A stretch of 64,000 bases of DNA, from positions 248,001 through 312,000 of the forward strand of contig CAJQLE010000002.1 of the NCBI GenBank assembly GCA_905479105.1. The letters run 5' to 3'. Within the stretch, counting starts at the first letter, position 1. Every line of letters begins with the position of its first letter. This document shows positions 41,685 to 50,555 of this stretch, piece after piece. Below the pieces are notes generated by a model, which ran no database searches, had not been told where the DNA came from, and saw nothing but the letters and a program-made list of their open reading frames with translations. The translations under genes and the position numbers were made by a program. This stretch comes from an uncultured Flavobacteriales bacterium. Its GTDB lineage: Bacteria; Bacteroidota; Bacteroidia; Flavobacteriales_G; Salibacteraceae.

Positions 41685-42428
41685 ATGATATTACCTAAAG
41701 TAAGTAACCAAGCATCTCCAGAAGATGTAGTTAAAGAATTAAACCGCAATGGTATTGTGGTTATCGAAGACTTCTGTCAAAATGTTGAATCCTTGAAAAA
41801 GGAAGGTCTCCGAATACTCGATGAAATGGGTGGCGCTTCTGAATATAAGTTTGGAAGATATGCAGCTTTGCGCACCCAGAAAGAAGTTGCGAAGCATCCG
41901 ATTTTGCATTCCTATTTCACGCAACCTTTTATCAAAGAGACCGCCACGGCCTTTATGGGAGAGAAGCACTATTTGTTAAATGCCCTCTACATCACCCAAG
42001 AATATAACGCAACTGAAGATCTTGCGAATAACGGACACCCTCATTTTGATCAAGATTGGTCATTTAAATTTTTCCTTTACTTGACCGATGTTGATGAGGA
42101 TAGCGGAGCGTTTAAATGCATCCCTGGCACTGCGCAAAAAGGAAAAGAACTTCGAGAAAAATCTCATAAAGAGGTGAAAAAGATTCCCAATATCAAAAAC
42201 AGAATACTTAGGGATTACGAAGATTTGGGATTCACGTTAGACGATTTCATCCCTGTTGAAGGGAAGGCAGGAACGCTAATCATTTTTGACAGCGACACCT
42301 TTCATTTTGGAGGTAACATTAAAGAAGGACGTGAGAGAATGGTTATGCGCTCTCACAATACCAAGGAATCATCCAATGATCTGCTCAGTAAAATGAAGAA
42401 AGCCTTCTCAGGATTAATCAATACGTGA
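41685..42428 (+). CDS. Phytanoyl-CoA dioxygenase-like Fe(II)/2OG oxygenase
   Basis: GHPHFDQDW (HxD), DEDSGAFKCIPGT, FDSDTFHFGG (distal His). Start placed at ATG 41685 (MILPKVSNQAS). Confidence 0.8.
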   Translation: MILPKVSNQASPEDVVKELNRNGIVVIEDFCQNVESLKKEGLRILDEMGGASEYKFGRYAALRTQKEVAKHPILHSYFTQPFIKETATAFMGEKHYLLNALYITQEYNATEDLANNGHPHFDQDWSFKFFLYLTDVDEDSGAFKCIPGTAQKGKELREKSHKEVKKIPNIKNRILRDYEDLGFTLDDFIPVEGKAGTLIIFDSDTFHFGGNIKEGRERMVMRSHNTKESSNDLLSKMKKAFSGLINT

Positions 42429-42438
42429 GCTGACAGTT

Positions 42439-43860
42439 CTATTTGAACGTTTCTTTGATTTCTTCAAATGCTTTTACAACACGATCGAAGTCAACACCAT
42501 CGATGGTAGGAAGATTTAATCCCTGACGCGAAAGCAATTTACTAGCATCAAGATTTCCGCTAACGTAAGTGGAATATATAGGCATATCACTTAGTTGGTA
42601 GAAAAATGGCCTCGCATCAACTCCATTATCCCTTAGCTGCTGAATAACTCCATCTCTATCAATGCCGTCTTCTAACAAAGCCGCAACTAACCATGTGACA
42701 CGTTTATTACCATCTATTTTTGGCTGCCATTTCACAAAACTAAAGTCAGCCAATACTGATTGATATTTACTTTCAATTTCTGCTCTACCTGCAATGATTT
42801 CATCTATTCTCTCCAATTGAGCACAACCAATTGCCGCCTGTAAGTTCGTCATCCGGTAATTATATCCGATATGCTCATGCCAGTAGCGTTTTTGTTTACT
42901 CATTCCATGATCTCTCAGGACCCTCATTCTATCATTCAGTTGGTCACTATTCGTTACGACCATCCCTCCTTCTCCTGTTGTAATAATTTTATTACCAAAA
43001 AAAGAAAATGTTGCGGCATGTCCGATTGAACCAACTTTTCTCCCCTTGTAAACTGCTCCATGAGCTTCTGCTGCATCTTCAACAACAAAGAGATTATGCT
43101 TTTCAGCTAACGCCATTATCGGATCCATATCACATGGTTGTCCATAAACATGAACTGGAATGATGGCTTTTGTTTTTGGTGTAATCGCCTTTTCAATTGC
43201 TTCAGGACTGATGCACCATGACACAGGGTCAACATCGACAATTACAGGCGTAGCGTTGGCATGTAAGACTGCATTAATCGTAGCCGCAAATGTCAAATCA
43301 GGAACGATAACCTCATCTCCTTCTCCGATTCCGAATGACTCTAACGCCAGATGAATGGCTACAGTTCCATTTGATACTGCAACACCATACTTCGCTCCGC
43401 AGTACTCTGAGAATTCAGATTCAAATCGATTAATGTAAGCGCCAGCACTAGAGATCCAAGTTGACAAAAAAGCATCCGTTAAATATTTGAACTCATTGCC
43501 ATTAAGCTTTGGTTCAGCAACCGGAATCATTTTAACCCTATGCTCATATCTAAAGTAATCTACTGGCTTTCCTTCGGTATCAATGATGGGGATTATCCGA
43601 ACCTTCTTATCCGTCTTTTTTAAGATGTCCTCGAGTTTCTCGCCTTGATTTGCGAAAACATAAGAACCCAAATCTTCTTGTGCAATTTGAGCGTTGAGAT
43701 CAACTCCATTGAGCAGCATTCTTCTAATATCCCCATCGGTGAGCACACCAATTAGTCGTTCTTGTTGATCTATTACAAAAGCCACTCCAGATGGCTCTTC
43801 ATTAATTGAAGTCAACACATCACGAACAGAGGAATTTATAACACAAATCGACCCTTTCAT
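42439..43860 (-). CDS. DegT/DnrJ/EryC1-type aminotransferase with N-terminal CBS-domain pair
   Basis: CBS: AFVIDQQERLIGVLTDGDIRRMLLNG; aminotransferase: VEDAAEAHGAVYKGRKVGSIGHAATFSFFGNKIITTGEGGM, GYNYRMTNLQAAIG. Confidence 0.9.
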   Translation of the reverse strand: MKGSICVINSSVRDVLTSINEEPSGVAFVIDQQERLIGVLTDGDIRRMLLNGVDLNAQIAQEDLGSYVFANQGEKLEDILKKTDKKVRIIPIIDTEGKPVDYFRYEHRVKMIPVAEPKLNGNEFKYLTDAFLSTWISSAGAYINRFESEFSEYCGAKYGVAVSNGTVAIHLALESFGIGEGDEVIVPDLTFAATINAVLHANATPVIVDVDPVSWCISPEAIEKAITPKTKAIIPVHVYGQPCDMDPIMALAEKHNLFVVEDAAEAHGAVYKGRKVGSIGHAATFSFFGNKIITTGEGGMVVTNSDQLNDRMRVLRDHGMSKQKRYWHEHIGYNYRMTNLQAAIGCAQLERIDEIIAGRAEIESKYQSVLADFSFVKWQPKIDGNKRVTWLVAALLEDGIDRDGVIQQLRDNGVDARPFFYQLSDMPIYSTYVSGNLDASKLLSRQGLNLPTIDGVDFDRVVKAFEEIKETFK

Positions 43861-44714
43861 CTCATCAAATCATTTATCAAATTATAACTACTCTTCAAAT
43901 CATCGAATGATGAATAAACTTCTAATGTAAAATCTCTGTCTTTCAGTTTGGATCCTTTCAGAAAACGAAATATTTCTGAGTTTGAATTTAACGTCCCATT
44001 GGAATCGGTTAGACCATCATTATCACTCAAGTGAATATAATCTGTCTGATCACACAATTGACTTGCTTGATCTTTAAAATCCAAGCCAAGTGAATTGCAA
44101 CTGACTTTCAGATGCGCCAAATCGATCAACGGAGTAAATCCATTCAAACGCTCTAGCTCAGTCATTGTTGAAGAATCAGTAAATAAAAATGGATTTACCT
44201 TATTGTATTCTTCAAAGTTTTGCAATGACAAAACGTTGTTTTCGACATAGGCCTTTACCCCACTTACCTCGGCTTCTTTCATTACATAATTGAAGTTTTC
44301 GGCAAACCTTTCAATTGCTTTCGATCGGTCAAAAAGAGAACGTCTTTTGACTTTCAATCCTATTTCTGACAATGGAATATCAAGCAAAAAGCCCGCATGA
44401 AAAGCATACTTATCAGCACCCAATGATTTTGATAATCTCAAAGCCTTAATTACATGGTCACGACTCATTTCAGATATTTCATCATTCAGTGAGGCCAAAT
44501 TCAGCACAAAATCCTTTTCTGGTGGTGGGAAGTAATTATGACACAATAAGTTGAGCTCATGCTTCTCCTTAAGTTCAAGTAGATTATTCTCTAAGTCGGG
44601 ATACAAAGTAGTTCCACCTGACAGTTCTATATTTTGAAATCCATTCTCAGCCAAAAACTTAACACTGTCCGAAATTTTCGGAAACTTGACGCATGAGCTT
44701 GAAACGTAAATCAT
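43857..44714 (-). CDS. TIM-barrel sugar phosphate isomerase/epimerase-like (AP endonuclease family 2)
   Basis: NGFQNIELSGG, LLCHNYFPPP, VKAYVENNV, LIDLAHLKVSC, YIHLSDNDGLTDSNGTL. Confidence 0.72.
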   Translation of the reverse strand: MIYVSSSCVKFPKISDSVKFLAENGFQNIELSGGTTLYPDLENNLLELKEKHELNLLCHNYFPPPEKDFVLNLASLNDEISEMSRDHVIKALRLSKSLGADKYAFHAGFLLDIPLSEIGLKVKRRSLFDRSKAIERFAENFNYVMKEAEVSGVKAYVENNVLSLQNFEEYNKVNPFLFTDSSTMTELERLNGFTPLIDLAHLKVSCNSLGLDFKDQASQLCDQTDYIHLSDNDGLTDSNGTLNSNSEIFRFLKGSKLKDRDFTLEVYSSFDDLKSSYNLINDLMR

Positions 44715-45319
44715 TTGATGCGTTTTACTGGATTACCAACGTACGTGCCTGGTTCTGAAATATCCTTAATAACCACAGCACCTGCACCAATTATAACATT
44801 ATCGCAGATGGAAATATAGTCTCGGATAAAGCTACCAGCTCCAATCATGCATGAATTGCCAATTTTCACTCTACCTGAAATGGTAGCATTGACTGAGATA
44901 TGACAATGATTACCAATGACACTTTCGTGCTCAATAACCGCGGCAGAATTGATAATGTTATTATCCCCAATTATTGCTTCTGCCCCAATTAAAGCTCTTG
45001 GCATTATTAAGTTCGCTTGTCCAAGTTTAGCACTTGAAGAGACTATAGCTGAAGCATGACTGACGGTTGTTTTCAAGACATTAGAAAGACTCCCGAAATA
45101 TTCCATTCGACTGTAATTATCACCAATAGCCAAAACACATTCACTTCCTTTAGGAACTAAACTCACAAACCCCTTTAAAGGAACCCCGACAATTTTTTCA
45201 TCCTGTCCTGAAAAAGAATCATCGTATACTCCCTCTACGTCAAAACCTTCATCCATTAGTAATTGCACCACTGCCCTTGAATGACCACCCGCTCCTATGA
45301 CTGATATTGATTTACGCAT
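44711..45319 (-). CDS. NeuD-like sugar O/N-acetyltransferase
   Basis: SISVIGAGGHSRAVVQLLMDEGFDVEGVYDD N-terminal domain and left-handed beta-helix hexapeptides (MIGAGSFIRDYISICDNVIIGAGAVVIKDI). Confidence 0.88.
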   Translation of the reverse strand: MRKSISVIGAGGHSRAVVQLLMDEGFDVEGVYDDSFSGQDEKIVGVPLKGFVSLVPKGSECVLAIGDNYSRMEYFGSLSNVLKTTVSHASAIVSSSAKLGQANLIMPRALIGAEAIIGDNNIINSAAVIEHESVIGNHCHISVNATISGRVKIGNSCMIGAGSFIRDYISICDNVIIGAGAVVIKDISEPGTYVGNPVKRIK

Positions 45320-46364
45320 CAATAATATCGTTGATGTTAAAATCTCTCTTGGCAATTGTTCCGACTAAATCTAAATACTTCATGGGAGAAATACCAACAC
45401 CGCCCGTGCGTTTGGCAACTAGATCCTCTTCCTTAATCAATGCCCCTGCTTTTATAGTTCGAGCTGCGACTAAATACTTTTGAAGCGACTTTCTTGTATG
45501 CATTTCTGAGTTTGTTGGTTTTTTTTCTGATGACCCCAGAAACAATTCAATCCTTCTTACTTCAAGCACAAACTCTTTAAGTTGAGCTGGATCGAGAGAT
45601 GCTCTATGATCAGGACCGTCCGCTAACTTATCTATCGTAAAATGCTTCTCAACCACTTTTGCTCCTTTTGCCACGGCATATGGTGCTGCTCCTAATCCTA
45701 CACTATGATCTGAATATCCAACAAGCCCGCCAAATTCTGCACCGTACGTATCCATCACATTCAAATTAGCTTCAGAATCTTCGATTGGATAATTGGCAGT
45801 GCATTGAAGAATTACGACATCCTTATTGAATTCGTGAATGGTTTGCATTGCACTCTTAACCTCATCCAAAAAAGACATACCAGTAGAGAGTAATATTGGT
45901 TTTCCTGTTAATGCAATTTTCTTGAGAAATGGAAGGTTAGTTGTATCTGTAGAAGCTACTTTATACGCCTCGACTCCAAGCTCTTCAAGCTGACCTAAGC
46001 TAAATTTATCGAATGGGGTAATCAGAAAAATAATTCCTTTTTGTTCGCAATAATCTTTGAGTTCCTGATACTGGTCCTTGCGCAATTCCAATTTCTTCAG
46101 CATGTTAAACTGAGATTCACTAGCTGAAGTTGTCTGCTGCTGGTAAGGGGCTTTTTCGACCGATTCGAGTATTAGATTTTCAGTCTTAAAAGCCTGAAAC
46201 TTCACTGCATCGGCACCGCTTTGAACAGCTATATCAATCAGCTCTTTTGCAAGATTCACATCACCTCCGTGATTCACACCTGCTTCCGCAATAATAAACG
46301 CAGGGTGATCATTTGAAATAACCTTATTACCTATTGTGATATGTTTTGAAAAAGAATACTTCAT
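45312..46364 (-). CDS. N-acetylneuraminate synthase family protein (canonical-looking NeuB) with C-terminal SAF domain
   Basis: FIIAEAGVNHGGDVNLAKELI, YSDHSVGLG, VEKHFTIDKLADGPDHRASLDPAQL; start set at MKYSFSKHITIGNKV. Confidence 0.9.
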   Translation of the reverse strand: MKYSFSKHITIGNKVISNDHPAFIIAEAGVNHGGDVNLAKELIDIAVQSGADAVKFQAFKTENLILESVEKAPYQQQTTSASESQFNMLKKLELRKDQYQELKDYCEQKGIIFLITPFDKFSLGQLEELGVEAYKVASTDTTNLPFLKKIALTGKPILLSTGMSFLDEVKSAMQTIHEFNKDVVILQCTANYPIEDSEANLNVMDTYGAEFGGLVGYSDHSVGLGAAPYAVAKGAKVVEKHFTIDKLADGPDHRASLDPAQLKEFVLEVRRIELFLGSSEKKPTNSEMHTRKSLQKYLVAARTIKAGALIKEEDLVAKRTGGVGISPMKYLDLVGTIAKRDFNINDIIDA

Positions 46365-46368
46365 GAAA

Positions 46369-47406
46369 CTATTGCTTAACAATTGAAAGGATAATGTTCT
46401 GATTTTCCTTAATGTCTGAATTAAGAATTTTTCCTTCAATTTTTGAAAATTCAATTGGGGGAAGTCCAGGGTTTTCGTTCCTCACGAATTTCACATCAGT
46501 CCTATGCAAAACAGACCCTTCGCTTAAATCTCGGTTAGCCACAATACTCTTTTTCTGAAACTTACGGTATTTCAAATCGCTTGCACTAAAGTCCTTTATT
46601 TTGCTTGTCCCAAATGCTCTGAACGCCATTTGAACGTCATTTACGTACTGCTCAAATTCCTTTGGTTCCAATGCTGCCTGATAATCAATCCCTTTTTCCG
46701 AACGATCTAGGGTTATGTGCTTTTCTAAAACTGACGCACCCAAACCGATTGCCACTAAATCTGCCTTTAAACTAAACTCAGAACCACCTTCGGTATGATC
46801 AGCATAGCCTACCTCATAATCTGGAAAAACACTTCTTAAAAGATTAATTCTGCTGATATTAAGATCGTCAATGCCTGTTGGGAAGTTCTGAACGCCATGC
46901 ATTAAAATAATATTCTCCGCCCCGTTTTCCTCCAATGTTGCTATTCCTCGGGCAATTTCCTCCATGGTAGACGCCCCAGTGCCTAGAGTCAGCGGAATTC
47001 CAGATTTCGCCACCTCGATAAGTACCTCAGGGTTAGACAAATCAGATGAATTCAGTTTAATTCCATCTGCACCCAAAGATGCAGCTAGCTTAACACTCGG
47101 CACATCATATGTGCAGACAAAAACTTGAATTCCCTTTTGCTTACCGAAATCGAATAACTCTTTCCATTGAGCATCTGAAAATGCAATATCACATAAGATT
47201 GTATAAGCTTCATGACTTGGAGTAACCGTTTCATCTGGTACAAAAAATTGTAGTTGAACAGCATCTGCATTTGCCTTTACAGAAGCTTCAATAAGTGCTT
47301 TCGCCTTATCAAAACTTCCATCGTGCGCGCAAGCCATTTCTGCAATTACGAAAGGCGAATTTGTTCCACCCAGGATTCGATTACCGAATTGAGATTTAAT
47401 TGGCAT
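46369..47406 (-). CDS. Divergent NeuB family protein with C-terminal SAF domain
   Basis: FVIAEMACAHDGSFDKAKALI, VGYADHTEGG, LEKHITLDRSEKGIDYQAALEP. Confidence 0.85.
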   Translation of the reverse strand: MPIKSQFGNRILGGTNSPFVIAEMACAHDGSFDKAKALIEASVKANADAVQLQFFVPDETVTPSHEAYTILCDIAFSDAQWKELFDFGKQKGIQVFVCTYDVPSVKLAASLGADGIKLNSSDLSNPEVLIEVAKSGIPLTLGTGASTMEEIARGIATLEENGAENIILMHGVQNFPTGIDDLNISRINLLRSVFPDYEVGYADHTEGGSEFSLKADLVAIGLGASVLEKHITLDRSEKGIDYQAALEPKEFEQYVNDVQMAFRAFGTSKIKDFSASDLKYRKFQKKSIVANRDLSEGSVLHRTDVKFVRNENPGLPPIEFSKIEGKILNSDIKENQNIILSIVKQ

Positions 47407-47408
47407 CA

Positions 47409-48326
47409 TTATACCCAAGAGTTTTTTTTCAAAATTTCTTTTAAAACTGCCACTTCGTTAGGTGTTGTCTGTTTCATTGGCTTACGTTCAAAAGGCTGCA
47501 TATGATCTGTAATTGAAAGCATAGCCTTAAGGGCTGGATGCCATCCCATGGGGACAGTTGCTTGAAACAAGGGCAATTCAAGACCTTCAACGATTGATTC
47601 AGCTTTTGCATTATCACCGTTCATCATTGCGGCAAAAAACTCAAGTTCCAAAGACGGAACGAAGTTTCCAATACCACCTAAATATGCTTTTGCACCGCGT
47701 TGTTTGTCGCGTTTTAAATACCTGCTCATTCCTCCACCAGCGCCAATAATAATAGCTTTATCAGCAAGATTCTCCACCAACATATTGCTGTATTCTGGAT
47801 CTAGCGCTTCTTCTTTAACACCGCAAATTTTGTCCATGGACATTAATTTGGTCAAAAGCTCAAGAGAATACTGAACTGTTCCAGGACCCAAACCATTTCT
47901 CATCGGCATCTCATGGATCAAGATATTGCATGATGAATTATCAATTATTGATTGAAAGAATTCAATGATGTAATCATCACCATAATGACGTTCAGGATAA
48001 TAAGCCAGTAAATAATCTGCTCCTATTTCATCAACGTGCTTTGCAAAATCAATTGCTGATTTAGTGCCTCCAGTAGTAGGATTAGCGACAATACTAATGG
48101 CCTTTCCTGCCGCAGCTTGAGCAACCACTCTATTGACGTTTTTACATTCTTCTGTCGACAATAAATTATATCGACTTGTGCCCACAGTAGTCATCACATT
48201 TTTAATGCCTGCATCAACTAAAAAGTGTGTGTATTTTTCCAATGCGGCATAATCCACATTTTGATTTTTATCGAATGGCACTGGTATTGGAATAACCGGC
48301 CCCGTAATTTTATTCAAGTCTTTCAT
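47409..48326 (-). CDS. Dihydrodipicolinate synthase/N-acetylneuraminate lyase family protein with altered motifs
   Basis: GPVIPIPVPFDKNQNVDYAAL; CGVKEEALDPEYSN (Schiff-base Lys); IHEMPMRNGLG; VGTSRYNLL. Confidence 0.85.
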   Translation of the reverse strand: MKDLNKITGPVIPIPVPFDKNQNVDYAALEKYTHFLVDAGIKNVMTTVGTSRYNLLSTEECKNVNRVVAQAAAGKAISIVANPTTGGTKSAIDFAKHVDEIGADYLLAYYPERHYGDDYIIEFFQSIIDNSSCNILIHEMPMRNGLGPGTVQYSLELLTKLMSMDKICGVKEEALDPEYSNMLVENLADKAIIIGAGGGMSRYLKRDKQRGAKAYLGGIGNFVPSLELEFFAAMMNGDNAKAESIVEGLELPLFQATVPMGWHPALKAMLSITDHMQPFERKPMKQTTPNEVAVLKEILKKNSWV

Positions 48327-49021
48327 TCTTGTTCTGAAATTTGTTTTGCTATAATCTCTGCAATTTGAAATTGATAAGGGTAATCGATATCGAATGACCT
48401 CAGTTGAGGCATTTCGTAGTACAACATTTTTTCATTGAAAAAAGTACCCCTGCGCTTAAACGCTTTAATTGATGCCAGATAAATTGCTCCATTCGGATGA
48501 TACTTCTTTTCTATGTTTTGACTTCTTGTGGTCAAATAACCATCCGTATTTTCCATTTCGACCACCTTTCCATCCCTCTTTTTTAGGGCAAGTTGAATAG
48601 GGAACTCATATTCTACTACTCCTATCAGGAACTCATTTTCTTTATTCTCGAAAAACAAATTGGCAGCTGACTGGACATCTTCAGCCGTTCGAAATGGACA
48701 AGTAGGCAACAACGCTGCAATATTGTCAAATTCGTTTTCTGCGTTGGTTCTCTCCAAATACTCTTTAACCACCTGCACTTTTGTGACTTTATCGCCCGCC
48801 ATTTCCATTGGTCGTGCATCAACTTCTACGCCTTCTGAGATCGCGACTTGGGCTATTTCATCATCTTCTGTCGACACCACAATCTTATCAAAAACACCTG
48901 AATGCTTAGCACTGCGTATGGTGTAGGCAATTAAAGGGATACCGTTTAGAGGTAAAACGTTTTTTCTTGGAATTCTCTTTGATCCTCCGCGAGCGGGGAT
49001 TATGCAGAGTGTTTTATTCAT
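48323..49021 (-). CDS. Acylneuraminate (CMP-nonulosonate) cytidylyltransferase
   Basis: LCIIPARGGSKRIPRKNVLPLNGIPLIAYTI, VVSTEDDEIAQVA, LPTCPFRTAEDV, SFDIDYPYQFQIAE. Confidence 0.93.
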   Translation of the reverse strand: MNKTLCIIPARGGSKRIPRKNVLPLNGIPLIAYTIRSAKHSGVFDKIVVSTEDDEIAQVAISEGVEVDARPMEMAGDKVTKVQVVKEYLERTNAENEFDNIAALLPTCPFRTAEDVQSAANLFFENKENEFLIGVVEYEFPIQLALKKRDGKVVEMENTDGYLTTRSQNIEKKYHPNGAIYLASIKAFKRRGTFFNEKMLYYEMPQLRSFDIDYPYQFQIAEIIAKQISEQE

Positions 49022-49041
49022 TATTTATTCTAAATCAAGCA

Positions 49042-49049
49042 CAAATATA
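49042..49049 (-). promoter_or_regulatory. Putative -7 element TATATTTG upstream of the nonulosonate-like operon
   Basis: Exact TAnnTTTG on the minus strand, about 20 nt upstream of the first gene's ATG. Confidence 0.45.
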
Positions 49050-49160
49050 ATTCTAATAAACAGCTCTAACTTATGCTCAAAAGCCTAATATCAAATGCGC
49101 GAAAATTGATTGAATAACTCTGAAGAATAAGAATTTAATTTGCACTTTGGTCGAAGAACT

Positions 49161-50555
49161 ATGAGCGAATTAGAAAAGGTTATTACAGAGGGCGGGGATG
49201 AACGCATAGAGTTGAAAGAGAATGGGTTGAACAAATATTTTGTTGATCCGAGAACTTCAAAAGGTCACTTAAACCGTGGATCTTGCACGTGTTCTGCACT
49301 ATCCGTTGATGTCAGAACAAAAGTCAGCACTGTATATAATCGCCTTATAACCAACGAAGTATCTGTAGAAGATATTCGAATTAAGCAGCGGTTTCGAATC
49401 AAAGCCCTATTGCAAGATTCTTACACAGACGATTTCAACATTTTCTTCGCGCCATCAGGAAGTGACTTGTGCTACTTCCCTTTGATGTTTTCTCAAATAA
49501 AGAATCCTAATAAGCCAATACTAAGTCTCATCACATGTCCTGAGGAATTAGGAACGGGCTCAATACTTGCGAATACTGGTAAATTCTTTTCAGATAAAAC
49601 TCAAATTGAGAAAAGTGTAAACAAAGGCGCTCCGCTAAAAGCTGACCTGCACGTTGACTCAATACTGTTCCCTGCGAGAAATGAAGATGGGTCAATAATT
49701 GACCACAAACAGGCAATTTATGATGCAATTGATGAACATCGAGACACCCATCAAATCATTGTAAACCTAGTGATAGGAAGTAAAAGCGGTATTGAAGACA
49801 ATATTTCCATCATTACAGATGGTCCTGCTGATGTAACGTGGGTAGTTGATTTATGTCAAATGCGCGCTACACCTAAGCTTTTCAATGAGTTGCTAGCTAA
49901 GAATTGTCTTTTAATGATTACAGGGTCGAAGTTTTATCAAAGCCCGCCATTCTGCGGTGCATTGTTGGTTCCAGAGCGCTATGCTAAAGAGATAGAGCAT
50001 GGAGATATTGATAGCTCGCTGGTTGAAGGATTTGATAAAATATATTCAAAATTTGATATCCCACCTTCTTATAAAGGGTTACGTACTAAATTCCCCAGTT
50101 TTGAGAATATAGGATTTACACTGCGATGGGAGGCGGCAATATGTGAGTCGGAATTACTTGCAAATTATAGTGAACGAGATGCAACCTATGCAATCAGCAA
50201 TTGGAATAAGCACGTTAAAGAATACTTGGAAACAAAAGAACTCTTTAACATAATGGTAGATCAAGATGTAACGAATAGATCCATCATTTCTTTTAAAATC
50301 GCAAAAAATGGGCAGACGCTTACGAACGATCAGCTCAAAAAGGTTTATGAACATTTATGCCTTCATGGAAGTAAGTATTTCCCTAAATATGAGCGGCTTT
50401 CTACCGGGCAGCCCGTCACCTATGAGTCGTATTCATTCTTGCGAGTAGCATTGGGATCAACCAATATTAGAAAGCTCATTGAAGAGAATCACGACCTTTC
50501 TGATGACTTTAAACTCATTGATGTAATCGAGCAAATTACTAATGAACTCTGCTGA
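49161..50555 (+). CDS. Predicted PLP-dependent fold-type I enzyme of unassigned family
   Basis: FFAPSGSDLCYFPL, WVVDLCQMRATPKLF (pyridine-N Asp), LMITGSKFYQSPPFCGALLVP (candidate Schiff-base Lys). Confidence 0.6.
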   Translation: MSELEKVITEGGDERIELKENGLNKYFVDPRTSKGHLNRGSCTCSALSVDVRTKVSTVYNRLITNEVSVEDIRIKQRFRIKALLQDSYTDDFNIFFAPSGSDLCYFPLMFSQIKNPNKPILSLITCPEELGTGSILANTGKFFSDKTQIEKSVNKGAPLKADLHVDSILFPARNEDGSIIDHKQAIYDAIDEHRDTHQIIVNLVIGSKSGIEDNISIITDGPADVTWVVDLCQMRATPKLFNELLAKNCLLMITGSKFYQSPPFCGALLVPERYAKEIEHGDIDSSLVEGFDKIYSKFDIPPSYKGLRTKFPSFENIGFTLRWEAAICESELLANYSERDATYAISNWNKHVKEYLETKELFNIMVDQDVTNRSIISFKIAKNGQTLTNDQLKKVYEHLCLHGSKYFPKYERLSTGQPVTYESYSFLRVALGSTNIRKLIEENHDLSDDFKLIDVIEQITNELC

